Shown: positions 23,196-31,815 of the stretch, piece after piece
Layout: each line of letters begins with the position of its first letter
Position numbering within the stretch: position 1 is the stretch's first letter
NCBI RefSeq assembly: GCF_005876835.1
Contig: NZ_PPSW01000034.1
Location: forward strand, 1-64,000
Origin: Pseudoalteromonas phenolica
GTDB lineage: Bacteria; Pseudomonadota; Gammaproteobacteria; Enterobacterales; Alteromonadaceae
DNA: 64,000 bases
Reading direction: 5' to 3'
The notes under the pieces: generated by a model
Databases searched by the model: none
What the model saw: the letters and a program-made list of their open reading frames with translations, nothing else
What the model was told of the DNA's origin: nothing
Position numbers and translations under genes: made by a program

Positions 23196-24578
23196 ATGGC
23201 ATCAGCGCAGCAGTCTCAGGTCTCTAACGACATCCTTGAAGGGGACATCCCGTCCACACTCAAACGTATGACCATTCCCATGATATTTGGCATGATCACG
23301 CTGATGATGTTCAATTTAGTCGATACCTTCTTTATTAGTATGTTAGGGACCGAAGAGCTTGCAGCTGTTAGTTTCACTTTCCCTGTTACTTTTACAGTAA
23401 TAAGCCTTGCAATAGGTTTAGGTATAGGTACGTCAGCGGTGATTGCCAAAGCGCTGGGTGCGAATAAAGTTGAAGAGGCAAAGTTTGATGCCACCATTGC
23501 ACTTTTATTATCAGCAGTGATGGTGTTCTTGTTGTCTTTATTTGGCTTTTTAATGATAGAGCCGATTTTTAAACTACTTGGTGCTCACGCTGAAGTAATG
23601 CCACATATATATGACTATATGTCTATTTGGTTCTTGGGTAGCGTATTCTTAATCACACCTATGATTGGTAATTCAGTACTACGTGCCAGTGGTGATACTA
23701 AAACGCCAAGTATTATTATGGGTGCTGCGGGTTTGATAAATGCGATCCTTGACCCTCTTCTTATTTTTGGCATTGGCCCATTCCCTGAACTAGGTGTTCA
23801 AGGTGCTGCGATTGCCAGCGTTATCGCTTGGTCTGTGGCTGTAGGTATTATCTTTTATTTACTTGCTGTGAAAAAGCGCCTGCTCAGTGTAAGCCCTGGA
23901 GAGCAGGGCGTTATGCAGGCTGTGAAGAAAATCTTAAAAATCGGTTTTCCTGCTGCAGGCGCGAATATGCTGACACCTATCGCCATGGCTGTTATGACAG
24001 CGATTGTCGCAACTTATGGGCCTGAAGCGGTTGCAGCTTTTGGTGTAGGTAGCCGCATTGAATCTATCGCGAGTTTAGTAGTGCTTGCATTGTCGATGAC
24101 ATTACCGCCTTTTGTCAGTCAAAATTATGGGGCGCAAAATTACCAGCGTGTGACAGAAGCCTATAAAACTACATTAAAGTTCGTAATGGTTTGGCAGTTT
24201 GCTATTTATATCGTGTTACTCCTTTGCTCGGGCTTAATTAGTCAAACTTTTGGTGCTGAAAAAGAAGTTCAACGCATCATTGAACTGTTTATATATATCA
24301 TGCCATTGAGCTACGGTTTTCAAGGGGTGATCATCTTAAGTAATTCGTCATTTAATGCGCTTCACAAACCAATGAATGCCTTGTTACTGAGCGTGATCAG
24401 ATTGTTTGTTTTTTTCGTACCATTCGCTTATTTAGGATCGCATTTAGCAGGTCTGAAAGGGTTATTTATTGGTGCCGCAATCGGTAATTTGGTCACAGCC
24501 ATTGTCGCCTACAATTGGTTCTGCGCGAGTTTAAACCGTATGCAATCTGTGCCTGAGCAGGAATTAAAACATGACTGA
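23196..24578 (+). CDS. MATE family multidrug/cation antiporter
   Basis: A 460-residue exporter with twelve hydrophobic helices, of the DinF/NorM-like MATE superfamily. Typical stretches are RMTIPMIFGMI, LVDTFFISMLGT and NSVLRASGDTKTPS in the N-half, and a repeated topology in the C-half (PAAGANMLTP, FGVGSRIES). Family members export cationic drugs or metabolites using a Na+ or H+ gradient. ATG 23196 is chosen because the hydrophilic N-terminus (MASAQQSQVSND) suits the family and AAGG lies upstream; ATG 23151 would add 15 residues. Its end overlaps the start of uvrB by 8 bases, so the two are co-transcribed. Confidence 0.85.
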   Translation: MASAQQSQVSNDILEGDIPSTLKRMTIPMIFGMITLMMFNLVDTFFISMLGTEELAAVSFTFPVTFTVISLAIGLGIGTSAVIAKALGANKVEEAKFDATIALLLSAVMVFLLSLFGFLMIEPIFKLLGAHAEVMPHIYDYMSIWFLGSVFLITPMIGNSVLRASGDTKTPSIIMGAAGLINAILDPLLIFGIGPFPELGVQGAAIASVIAWSVAVGIIFYLLAVKKRLLSVSPGEQGVMQAVKKILKIGFPAAGANMLTPIAMAVMTAIVATYGPEAVAAFGVGSRIESIASLVVLALSMTLPPFVSQNYGAQNYQRVTEAYKTTLKFVMVWQFAIYIVLLLCSGLISQTFGAEKEVQRIIELFIYIMPLSYGFQGVIILSNSSFNALHKPMNALLLSVIRLFVFFVPFAYLGSHLAGLKGLFIGAAIGNLVTAIVAYNWFCASLNRMQSVPEQELKHD

Positions 24579-26577
24579 TGTATTTAAACTTCACTCTGAA
24601 TTTTCACCAAATGGGGATCAGCCAACGGCCATCGCGCAATTATGCGATGGTTTAGAAGCGGGCCTTGCACACCAAACTTTATTGGGGGCAACGGGTACGG
24701 GTAAAACCTTTACCATGGCGAATATAATCAGCAACCTGAATCGCCCGACAATTATACTCGCTCACAATAAAACCTTGGCGGCACAGCTATATGGAGAGAT
24801 GAAAGAGTTCTTTCCTGAAAATGCAGTAGAGTACTTTGTTTCATACTATGACTACTATCAGCCAGAAGCTTATGTGGTGGCAAGTGATACCTTTATAGAA
24901 AAAGATGCATCGATAAATGAACACATCGAGCAAATGCGTTTATCTGCAACCAAAGCGTTATTAGAAAGGCGCGATACCATTATTGTGGCGTCTGTGTCGG
25001 CGATTTATGGTCTGGGCGATCCTGATTCTTATATGCAGATGATGTTACTGCTGAAAGTAGGGGACACAGTTGACCAACGCGACATCTTGCGAAAGTTAGC
25101 TGAACTGCAATATACTCGAAACGACATAGATTTTAGCCGGGGTACTTATCGTGTTCGTGGTGAAGTCATCGATATTTTTCCTGCTGAATCTGTTGATATC
25201 GGTGTTCGCGTTGAAATGTTCGATGATGAAATCGAGCGTTTGAGCTTATTTGATCCACTTACTGGTGCCATTGAAAAACACATCGTTCGTGCAACTATCT
25301 ATCCAAAAACCCACTATGTTACTCCCCGTGAGAAAATCTTAGATGCCATTGAAAAAATAAAAGATGAGCTAAGAGATAGAAGAAAGTGTCTGCTCGATGA
25401 TAATCGCTTAGTCGAAGAACAACGTGTTGCTCAGCGTACACAATACGATATTGAAATGATGACCGAGCTTGGTTATTGCTCTGGCATCGAAAACTATAGC
25501 CGCTATCTTTCTGGCCGTGCGCCAGGCGAGCCACCTCCAACGTTACTCGATTATTTGCCTGATGATGCGTTAATGATCATCGATGAGTCTCATGTGACCG
25601 TCTCTCAAGTGGGCGCCATGTATAAAGGAGATAGAAGCCGTAAAGAAAACTTAGTTGAATACGGATTCCGTTTGCCATCGGCCATGGACAACCGACCGCT
25701 AAAATTCGATGAGTTTGAAGCGATTTCACCACAGACGATTTATGTATCAGCGACACCCGGTGATTACGAATTAGAGAAATCAAATGGCGACGTGGCTGAG
25801 CAGGTTATTCGTCCGACGGGCTTACTTGATCCTGAATTAGAAGTACGCCCAGTAGGTTCACAAGTGGACGACTTACTCTCTGAAATTTATAAACGTGTTG
25901 AGAAGAAAGAACGGGTCTTGGTAACTACATTAACCAAACGGATGTCGGAAGATTTAACCGACTATCTAAATGACCATGATGTGAAGGTGCGTTATTTACA
26001 CTCGGACATTGATACCGTTGAGCGTATGGAAATCATCCGCGACTTACGTAAAGGCGTATTTGATGTGCTAGTGGGCATTAACTTACTTCGAGAAGGTCTT
26101 GATATGCCAGAAGTGTCTCTTGTCGCAATTCTTGATGCAGACAAAGAAGGCTTCTTACGCTCAGCGCGCTCATTAATACAAACAATTGGTCGAGCGGCAC
26201 GTCACTTAAATGGTAAAGCAATTTTATATGGTGACGTGATCACCAAGTCGATGAAAAAGGCCATTGAAGAAACCGAGCGTCGTCGTTCAATACAAGAAGC
26301 TTATAATGAAAAGCATGGCATAGTGCCAACAGCACTGAATAAGAAAATCACAGATGTGATGGATGTTGGTGAAAGTGTCGATGAGTCATCAAGTTCACCT
26401 GTATCTGCAAAAGTCGCTGAGCCTAAAGCGGGTTATCTAGATCCGAAGCAAATTGCAGAACAGATCAGCGCACTGGAAACTCAAATGATGCATCATGCTA
26501 GAGAGCTAGAGTTTGAAAAAGCGGCCAAGTTACGTGATGAAATTCATCAATTACAGCAGCAATTGATCGATGCTTAG
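24571..26577 (+). CDS. uvrB: Excinuclease ABC subunit B
   Basis: Damage-verification helicase of nucleotide excision repair, acting with UvrA and UvrC. At 668 residues it has the family length. Walker A GATGTGKT lies near residues 39-46, the beta-hairpin YYDYYQPEAYV near 92-102, the DESH box (IIDESHVT) near 337, helicase motif RAARHLNGKAILYGD near 540, and the C-terminal UVR domain (about 628-665, MMHHARELEFEKAAKLRDEI) binds UvrC. The ATG at 24571 lies inside the end of the MATE gene, an unusual upstream partner for uvrB. No LexA box was seen directly before the start. Confidence 0.98.
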   Translation: MTDVFKLHSEFSPNGDQPTAIAQLCDGLEAGLAHQTLLGATGTGKTFTMANIISNLNRPTIILAHNKTLAAQLYGEMKEFFPENAVEYFVSYYDYYQPEAYVVASDTFIEKDASINEHIEQMRLSATKALLERRDTIIVASVSAIYGLGDPDSYMQMMLLLKVGDTVDQRDILRKLAELQYTRNDIDFSRGTYRVRGEVIDIFPAESVDIGVRVEMFDDEIERLSLFDPLTGAIEKHIVRATIYPKTHYVTPREKILDAIEKIKDELRDRRKCLLDDNRLVEEQRVAQRTQYDIEMMTELGYCSGIENYSRYLSGRAPGEPPPTLLDYLPDDALMIIDESHVTVSQVGAMYKGDRSRKENLVEYGFRLPSAMDNRPLKFDEFEAISPQTIYVSATPGDYELEKSNGDVAEQVIRPTGLLDPELEVRPVGSQVDDLLSEIYKRVEKKERVLVTTLTKRMSEDLTDYLNDHDVKVRYLHSDIDTVERMEIIRDLRKGVFDVLVGINLLREGLDMPEVSLVAILDADKEGFLRSARSLIQTIGRAARHLNGKAILYGDVITKSMKKAIEETERRRSIQEAYNEKHGIVPTALNKKITDVMDVGESVDESSSSPVSAKVAEPKAGYLDPKQIAEQISALETQMMHHARELEFEKAAKLRDEIHQLQQQLIDA

Positions 26578-26608
26578 TAATTCTACGTTTTAACACTCTA
26601 AAGTAATA

Positions 26609-26805
26609 AACCTGAGCTCTGGATAATAAATCTATCTGCAGCGGCTACTTTCAACGATAACTACGTTGAATTTACTTGCAATAGGCCAGCTATTGACGCG
26701 TAAATTCGCCTTGTTACCGCTAAAAGTCTCCGGCTGCAGACTTGAAAATGCACGCATCATTTCAATATCAATATGTTAGTAAATCTCTTAACCAAAGCTC
26801 AGGTT
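26609..26805. repeat. MITE-like element with 18-bp terminal inverted repeats
   Basis: Left end AACCTGAGCTCTGGATAA (26609-26626); right end reads AACCTGAGCTTTGGTTAA on the opposite strand (26788-26805), 16 of 18 matches. Inside, CTGCAGC/GCTGCAG and ACTTT/AAAGT make a second nested stem, so the whole element can fold into one long hairpin. It has no coding capacity and fills the gap between uvrB and the DUF2237 gene. Confidence 0.75.
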
Positions 26806-26826
26806 AATCAAAAGAGTGAAAAGGTC

Positions 26827-27198
26827 ATGACAGAGAAGAAAGCTCTGAATGTATTGGGCAGTGAATTACAGCTGTGTTGTAGTGATCCGTTAACCGGGTT
26901 TATGAGGGACGGGTTTTGCAACACAAATCATCTTGATATCGGTACTCATGTTGTGTGTGCTGTTGTAACAGAAGCATTTTTAACGTTTACACGCTCAAGA
27001 GGCAACGACCTAAGTACGCCGATACCTGAATATGGTTTTCCAGGGTTAAAACCCGGTGATGGCTGGTGCTTATGTGCATTACGCTGGAAAGAAGCATATG
27101 AAGCAGGCGTTGCGCCACCGGTAAAACTTCATGCAACCCATGAGAAAGTTCTGGACTACATACCGCTTGATGTCCTAAAAGCACATAGCTTGGATTAA
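26827..27198 (+). CDS. DUF2237 family protein
   Basis: A 123-residue soluble protein of the DUF2237 family. Conserved features are NVLGSELQ, CSDPLTGFMRDGFCNT, TRSRGNDLSTPIPEYGFPGLKPGD and WCLCALRWKEA with several conserved Cys. Function is not established. ATG 26827 is used: AAAAGG lies just upstream, and the in-frame extension to ATG 26773 is encoded by the MITE-like element and would not be conserved. It ends in a strong bidirectional terminator. Confidence 0.85.
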   Translation: MTEKKALNVLGSELQLCCSDPLTGFMRDGFCNTNHLDIGTHVVCAVVTEAFLTFTRSRGNDLSTPIPEYGFPGLKPGDGWCLCALRWKEAYEAGVAPPVKLHATHEKVLDYIPLDVLKAHSLD

Positions 27199-27216
27199 TA
27201 AATCACTTTATCTAAA

Positions 27217-27246
27217 AAAGGTTAACACCAGCGTTAACCTTTTTTA
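27217..27246. terminator. Bidirectional rho-independent terminator
   Basis: AAAAAAGGTTAAC and GTTAACCTTTTTT form a stem between the DUF2237 gene and the convergent outer-membrane protein gene; T- and A-runs flank both sides. Confidence 0.85.
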
Positions 27247-27271
27247 TTTTTATTTGCGGTGATGAGCTGAA

Positions 27272-27868
27272 TTAAAAACGATAGCTTAAACCTACACCCA
27301 GTGTATAGGTATCTAGGTCACCCATATCCATGTACTGATAAGATACATTGATGCCGAGGCCATTATTAAAGTCATACTCCCAGCCAAGTTCTGCAAACAA
27401 GCCTACGCCATCATCAGAATTTAGCACTTTGCTGTTTTGTTTAATGTCGTAGTCGTAAAAGTTCGCACCTAACTTAGCATATAGGCTATTGTTCTTTGTT
27501 AGGTAGTACTCACCCTTACCTGCAAACACTAAGTTACTGTACTCTAATTTATTTGCATCTAAATTAAACAGCGGCTTATCGTTATTTTTACAGGTGAATT
27601 TATTATCGTTCTCTTCAGTACATTCCCAGTCATCAGCTTCACTGCCGCCATTTAAACCGACTTCTAAAGCCAACATTGGTGAAAACTGGTAGTTATAGTA
27701 AAGATACGCTTGACCAACACCGTCACCGTCTTTGCTTGAGCCTTTGTATTCTGCACCACCACCAGAAAGTTGAATACCAACTTTGTGTTTTTCTTCAGAA
27801 GCCTGAGCTTGGCCCATTAAAGCCGTTGATGATAGTAAAGCCATTAATAATAGTGCGCGAGTTTTCAT
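27272..27868 (-). CDS. Outer-membrane beta-barrel protein (OmpA-like barrel fold)
   Basis: A 198-residue exported protein. Signal peptide to about residue 24 (SSTALMGQAQAS). The rest alternates polar and aromatic residues in eight-strand barrel fashion: YLYYNYQFSPMLALEVGLNGG, FAGKGEYYLTKNNSLYAKLG, and a C-terminal strand ending GVGLSYRF with the terminal Phe that BamA recognises. Two Cys (WECTEE, FTCKN) could form a loop disulfide. The ATG at 27868 has AGGA nine bases upstream and is preferred over the ATG nine bases earlier. Ligand or role unknown. Confidence 0.8.
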   Translation of the reverse strand: MKTRALLLMALLSSTALMGQAQASEEKHKVGIQLSGGGAEYKGSSKDGDGVGQAYLYYNYQFSPMLALEVGLNGGSEADDWECTEENDNKFTCKNNDKPLFNLDANKLEYSNLVFAGKGEYYLTKNNSLYAKLGANFYDYDIKQNSKVLNSDDGVGLFAELGWEYDFNNGLGINVSYQYMDMGDLDTYTLGVGLSYRF

Positions 27869-28233
27869 GATGAACATTCCTGTTTGGTTTTGATGTGCTC
27901 ATAGTAGAGCGCAAGCTTGTTAGAGTCTGTTGGAGGAATGTCAGCGGTTGTAGGCGGAATGTATGAGAATGTGAAAAAGTGTCAGATAAGATGTATAGAT
28001 ATTTCTTTCCAATACTCTTAATTAAGCGGTCTATTTTGAGGCAAGAAAAACGAGTCGATAACGAGGCGGAAATTTTGCTATTTAGTTGTTCTCGGCAATT
28101 GCTCCTGCATTGCTCTACCTTCTGCATCCATGCAGTCGTAAATAAGAAATTTTCAAAGAAGTTAGCGTCAGTTTTAGTCCCTCAAAATGATTGAGTATTA
28201 TTGAGGATTGGTATCATATGCTTATATTTATGG
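27869..28233. other. Intergenic region filled largely by a dispersed repeat
   Basis: 365 bases between the OMP promoter and the end of the LysR gene. Its right two thirds are the ATACCAAT-type repeat at 28015-28219. No gene is supported. Confidence 0.6.
28015..28219 (-). repeat. Dispersed ATACCAAT repeat, long copy
   Basis: On the minus strand it begins ATACCAATCCTCAATAATAC and ends near CGCTTAATTAAGAG. It aligns along most of its length with 43466-43615 on the plus strand, except for about 46 extra bases in the middle of this copy. Non-coding. Confidence 0.85.
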
Positions 28234-29082
28234 CTAGTTTACTGAAAAAGTTCTCATAGTCTGACTTAGCTGCTCATAAATCTCTTGGGAAATAGGGTTA
28301 CGCAGACTTTGACTGCGGATCAAAGCTACATTAGCACCGGGCAAAGTGGGTAACTCAGCGTTACTTAACACGCTATAGTCTGCGGTAGATATATTTGCGA
28401 TTGCACCGATGGCGACACCTTGTTTTACCAGACCCAGTAAAGCCGCAAGGCTGCTACAACTCGCGACTACTTGAAAAGGAATTTTTGCTTTCATGAGTCC
28501 TTCAATGGCACCTTGGTGAAAGCGACAATCTGGTTGAAATACTGCAATCGGCAAAGGTGATTTAAGGTGAGCCGTGTGCTCAGGGTTATACACCCACACC
28601 CCTTTGTCTTGGTATATGAGCTGACCTTCTTCGGAGTCGGGGGAGCGGGTAATAAGCCCAAGGTCTAAATCGCCCGCATCCAATAATTGTTTGATTTTAA
28701 AACTTGGCAAACAAGTTATTCTTAAGTCCAAATTATAGAATTGCGCATGCAAGAGCTTAATCAGCTCAGGTAAAAGGTTGTCGGCATAATCATCTGGGCA
28801 ACCCAGTCTGAGCAGCGTATTGCTCGCGCTGTGACGCATCGTCTGCAAAGTTTCATCATGGAGCTGCAATAGCTGCTTAGCATAGTGACTAAACTGGCGA
28901 CCATCTTGGCTTAGGGTTAATAATCGACCTTGTTTTTCAAATAGGCATTTACCGACATCTTCTTCCAGCTTTTTCATCTGCATACTCACGGCAGCTTGGG
29001 TCCGATGCACCTGTTTTGCAGCGCGAGTAAAACTGCCTGTTTCTATAAAAGCTAAAAAGCTGCGCAGCGCGTCAATATCCAT
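28234..29082 (-). CDS. LysR-family transcriptional regulator
   Basis: A 282-residue LysR regulator. The N-terminal winged helix (about 1-60) includes ALRSFLAFIETGSFTRAAK and TQAAVSMQMKKLEEDVG. The effector domain (about 90-280) has the periplasmic-binding-protein fold. It is divergent from a glutathione S-transferase gene with a 17-bp dyad of LysR type between them, so that gene is the probable target. The inducer cannot be read from sequence. Confidence 0.9.
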   Translation of the reverse strand: MDIDALRSFLAFIETGSFTRAAKQVHRTQAAVSMQMKKLEEDVGKCLFEKQGRLLTLSQDGRQFSHYAKQLLQLHDETLQTMRHSASNTLLRLGCPDDYADNLLPELIKLLHAQFYNLDLRITCLPSFKIKQLLDAGDLDLGLITRSPDSEEGQLIYQDKGVWVYNPEHTAHLKSPLPIAVFQPDCRFHQGAIEGLMKAKIPFQVVASCSSLAALLGLVKQGVAIGAIANISTADYSVLSNAELPTLPGANVALIRSQSLRNPISQEIYEQLSQTMRTFSVN

Positions 29083-29103
29083 TATGAGTACCTATTCGAG
29101 TTT

Positions 29104-29120
29104 CTTATAGGTTGTATAAG
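29104..29120. promoter_or_regulatory. LysR-type dyad operator
   Basis: CTTATA-GGTTG-TATAAG is a perfect 6-bp dyad of the T-N11-A kind, 21 bases before the LysR start and 80 before the GST start. Likely autoregulatory and activation site; binding is inferred. Confidence 0.5.
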
Positions 29121-29200
29121 AATAATCAGTTAGTCAAGGTTTATAAAAATACTTACATTGACGTTTAAACAGAACAAAGCCGTTAACAAGGAAATCATTT

Positions 29201-29848
29201 ATGCAGCTATATATCGCCAATAAAAATTACTCGACTTGGTCATTAAGAGCCTGGCTTATGCTAGAAAAGTCAGGTATTAATTTTGAAGAGACTAAGCTCA
29301 ATTTAGAAACGCCTGAATTTTTTAGCACGCTTAAAAATATCACGCCTACAGCGAAAGTTCCGTGTTTGGTAGATGGCGATAGTCTTGTGTGGGAGTCTCT
29401 CGCAATTTGTGAGTATATAAGCGAAACTTATTTATCAGGGGAAGGTTGGCCGAGTGAAATTAGTCAGAGAGCAAAAGCGAGAGCGCTTGCATCTGAAATG
29501 CTTGCAGGGTTTAACGCTTTACGTAATGAAATGCCGATGAATATCCGTGCGAAGCGTAAACTTGTCTTAAGCGAACAAGCGCAGCGCGATATTCAACGTA
29601 TTGAGCAAATATTCACGGAGCAATATGAGCAACATCGAGGCTGGTTATTTGGTGAGTGGTCTATCGTGGATGCCATGTATGCGCCAGTGGTACTACGTTT
29701 TAAGACTTATGGTATTGAGCTTAGTGAGTTTGCAACTGCCTATATGCAGCAAGTACTTGATTGCCCCGCTTTGCAAAAGTGGATCAAAGCAGCTCTTGAA
29801 GAAACTGAATGGGTGGAAATGGATGAAGCTGGAGAAGATATTACCTAA
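29201..29848 (+). CDS. Glutathione S-transferase family protein
   Basis: A 215-residue cytosolic GST. The thioredoxin-like N-domain (about 1-78) starts LYIANKNYSTWSLRAWLML and has the glutathione-site stretch AKVPCLVDGDSLVWESLAI with the cis-Pro. The C-terminal domain is all-helical with a typical IVDAMYAPVVLRF helix. The STWS motif suggests a Ser-type active site. Divergent LysR regulator likely controls it. Convergent with the interrupted HugZ-like gene, whose ancestral stop lay only 6 bases beyond. Confidence 0.9.
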   Translation: MQLYIANKNYSTWSLRAWLMLEKSGINFEETKLNLETPEFFSTLKNITPTAKVPCLVDGDSLVWESLAICEYISETYLSGEGWPSEISQRAKARALASEMLAGFNALRNEMPMNIRAKRKLVLSEQAQRDIQRIEQIFTEQYEQHRGWLFGEWSIVDAMYAPVVLRFKTYGIELSEFATAYMQQVLDCPALQKWIKAALEETEWVEMDEAGEDIT

Positions 29849-29854
29849 CACTCA

Positions 29855-30580
29855 TTATTCTCCATAAGCCCACTCATCTTTCTCTAACCAAAATATTTTA
29901 CCAAAGCCTGCAATAAAGCGGGCTCTTACCATATTTATACCCAAACCACCTCAAGATACGAGGTTCAGCGAGAATTGATTGGCTGTCAGACAAGGCATCG
30001 ATTTGAAGGTCTAGTGGTTCTAAATCGAAAATTGATAACGCAGTATGGAAGCCAATCAAACTCGCCCAAGGGAGCGTGCTTTCAGTCCTATTTCATCGTC
30101 AAAGAACTTGGAAAGGACTCGTCATTACACTGCGTCCTTTTCCTTGAACTAGAACAGAAGGCAGCGCTCTGAATCATGCATCTTGAGGAAGTTTGGGTAT
30201 AATTCCCAAATATGAAAGTCGGTTAGATCTTTATATTGCTCGCTGCTTGGGAAGTGTTCTACAAATTGTGTGATTAAACTCTCACTGTCATCTCTATCAA
30301 ATTTAGTGGCCTCAGCGACGAGAGTTAAGCGCGACATTTGTGGGTCATCACAGTCTTGTAGCTCAAATACCGTTAGAGATAATTTGTTGTCATGAGACAA
30401 GTTTTTAGCGTGCTGAGCTATATCGCTAATGAATAGATAGACTTGTCCCTTGGTATTAGCAAAAAACTGTACTGTTGAACCAAACGGGAAGCCTGGCAAA
30501 GTATTTGAATGAGTAGAGAGCACCGCAATCTTAGCGTTGGCGAGTAGCTGCTTAGCTTCTATCAGGGCTTGTTCGCGCAT
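29855..30580 (-). pseudogene. HugZ-like pyridoxamine-oxidase-fold gene split by a MITE
   Basis: The 5' part (30580 down to 30202) encodes a split-barrel flavin/heme-binding protein: ILSTHSNTLPGFPFGS near the start and DFHIWEL at the break. The MITE at 29938-30199 follows, and the lost C-terminus is still readable on its far side (29855-29935) as MVRARFIAGFGKIFWLEKDEW then a stop. Deleting the element and one TA joins the two parts exactly in frame (WEL-N-MVRARFIAGFG), the conserved end of HugZ-type proteins. The current ORF (30149-30580, 143 residues) instead ends with 10-odd residues coded by the element. ATG 30580 has AAGGAG upstream. It is last in the kinase operon, 14 bases after the histidine kinase. 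Whether the truncated protein works is unknown. Confidence 0.8.
29938..30199. mobile_element. 262-bp MITE with about 23-bp inverted ends and TA duplication
   Basis: Ends read TACCCAAACCACCTCAAGATAC and, on the other strand, TACCCAAACTTCCTCAAGATGC, differing at three positions. TA flanks both sides (29936-29937 and 30200-30201). It encodes no transposase. TA target duplication is typical of IS630/Tc1-mariner-type elements, so it was probably mobilised in trans by such a transposase. Confidence 0.85.
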
Positions 30581-30594
30581 AGCGCTCTCCTTGT

Positions 30595-31815
30595 TTATAC
30601 AAATATTACTTCGGCTCGACAACCTTGTTCAGGGTTACTTTGTAATGAGAATTGCCAATGGTATTTTGCACAAATATCTTCAACGATTTGTAAACCTACA
30701 CCAAACCCTTCATAACCTCTGGGCTTTTCATCAAGTCCTATACCAGAATCTATCACGACGACACCTGATTGACTGACGAATAAATCAACTTCGCCATTAA
30801 AAGTGCAGTTTATGGCATTGTCTAATAGATTATACACAAGCGTCTGCAACAGGATTGCTTCACAGTTTATCTCAAAAGGTTCTTGAAGTTGCCAATGTAA
30901 AGTGACTTGATTCGCATGGCATTTACTTTGTAGGGGTGCAATAAGTGTTTCTACCCACATGTTATCGAGCGTAATTGGGGTAGGTGCGAGTTCTGACTCT
31001 CTGGCCAAACACAAAAAGGTGTGAATTAATTCATTCACGTTATCTAAGGCATTATTGATGCCTTTCAATTGTTTATTGTCGCCATGTCGCTTTTGTAACA
31101 CAGACACATTCCCCTTAATGGCCATCATAGGTGTTCGCAATTCATGGCTGACATAGCGAGTAAAGGTTTGCTCTCGATGGAGCATTTGTTTCATCCGTTG
31201 GCGATAATGGTTCACAGCCGTCTCGATGTGGTAGATCTCCGCGCAACTTTTCTCATTGACAATGTCTGTATCTAAATCATCTTTGTTTTTATCGCTGATA
31301 TGATGTACTAAATCCTGAAGCGGTTTTGCTAAACGGCCCGCTTGAACACGGATCAGATAAGTTGCTAGTAAAAAAAGTAAACCACCAGCACCGGCAAAAA
31401 TAACCTCAACTTTTAATAGATCAGCATCACTCCACTCAATTGGGTTCACATCCTCAACGGCATAATAGGTGAATGTCTGACCATCTACAGCGGCTGCATA
31501 TACACTAAATTCACTGTCATCATCAAACTGGAAAGTTTGCACACCCGTCCAACCCTCTGAGATAGCGGCTTGTATCTTTTGGGGTAAAGATGAGTAATCT
31601 TTGTAGAGTGTTAGGAGTGGGTTTATCTCTATCTCAGGTGTTTCGGTGGTTGCAAACTGTTTAAAATGATGGGGGGCAATAATACTGAGTCTCTGTTCAC
31701 TACTTCTATTTTCGGTATACATAATGGCAGAGCTCAATACCAATGTATAAATTGAGATAAGCATAATTGCTCCGAGCCATGTAGCTCTAAAAAGCTGTTG
31801 TTTAAGCGTTTTCAT
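30595..31815 (-). CDS. Sensor histidine kinase
   Basis: A 406-residue membrane kinase. Two helices (about 12-33 and 133-158) flank a roughly 100-residue periplasmic sensor, followed by a HAMP-like linker, the HisKA domain with SHELRTPMMAIKG (phospho-His about 224), and an HATPase domain with N-box LVYNLLDNAINC and G-boxes DSGIGLDE and GFGVGLQIVEDI. Its start overlaps the end of the response regulator gene by 14 bases. It is part of a five-gene minus-strand operon that begins with two sugar transferases, so it may sense envelope state. Confidence 0.92.
   Translation of the reverse strand: MKTLKQQLFRATWLGAIMLISIYTLVLSSAIMYTENRSSEQRLSIIAPHHFKQFATTETPEIEINPLLTLYKDYSSLPQKIQAAISEGWTGVQTFQFDDDSEFSVYAAAVDGQTFTYYAVEDVNPIEWSDADLLKVEVIFAGAGGLLFLLATYLIRVQAGRLAKPLQDLVHHISDKNKDDLDTDIVNEKSCAEIYHIETAVNHYRQRMKQMLHREQTFTRYVSHELRTPMMAIKGNVSVLQKRHGDNKQLKGINNALDNVNELIHTFLCLARESELAPTPITLDNMWVETLIAPLQSKCHANQVTLHWQLQEPFEINCEAILLQTLVYNLLDNAINCTFNGEVDLFVSQSGVVVIDSGIGLDEKPRGYEGFGVGLQIVEDICAKYHWQFSLQSNPEQGCRAEVIFV

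Noticed and set aside
26773..26826. N-terminal extension of the DUF2237 protein
   Set aside because: Mostly coded by the MITE-like element; the ATG at 26827 has a proper ribosome site and matches the family start.
29975..30172. 65-codon ORF inside the MITE
   Set aside because: It lies wholly within the mobile element, resembles no transposase, and has no ribosome site.
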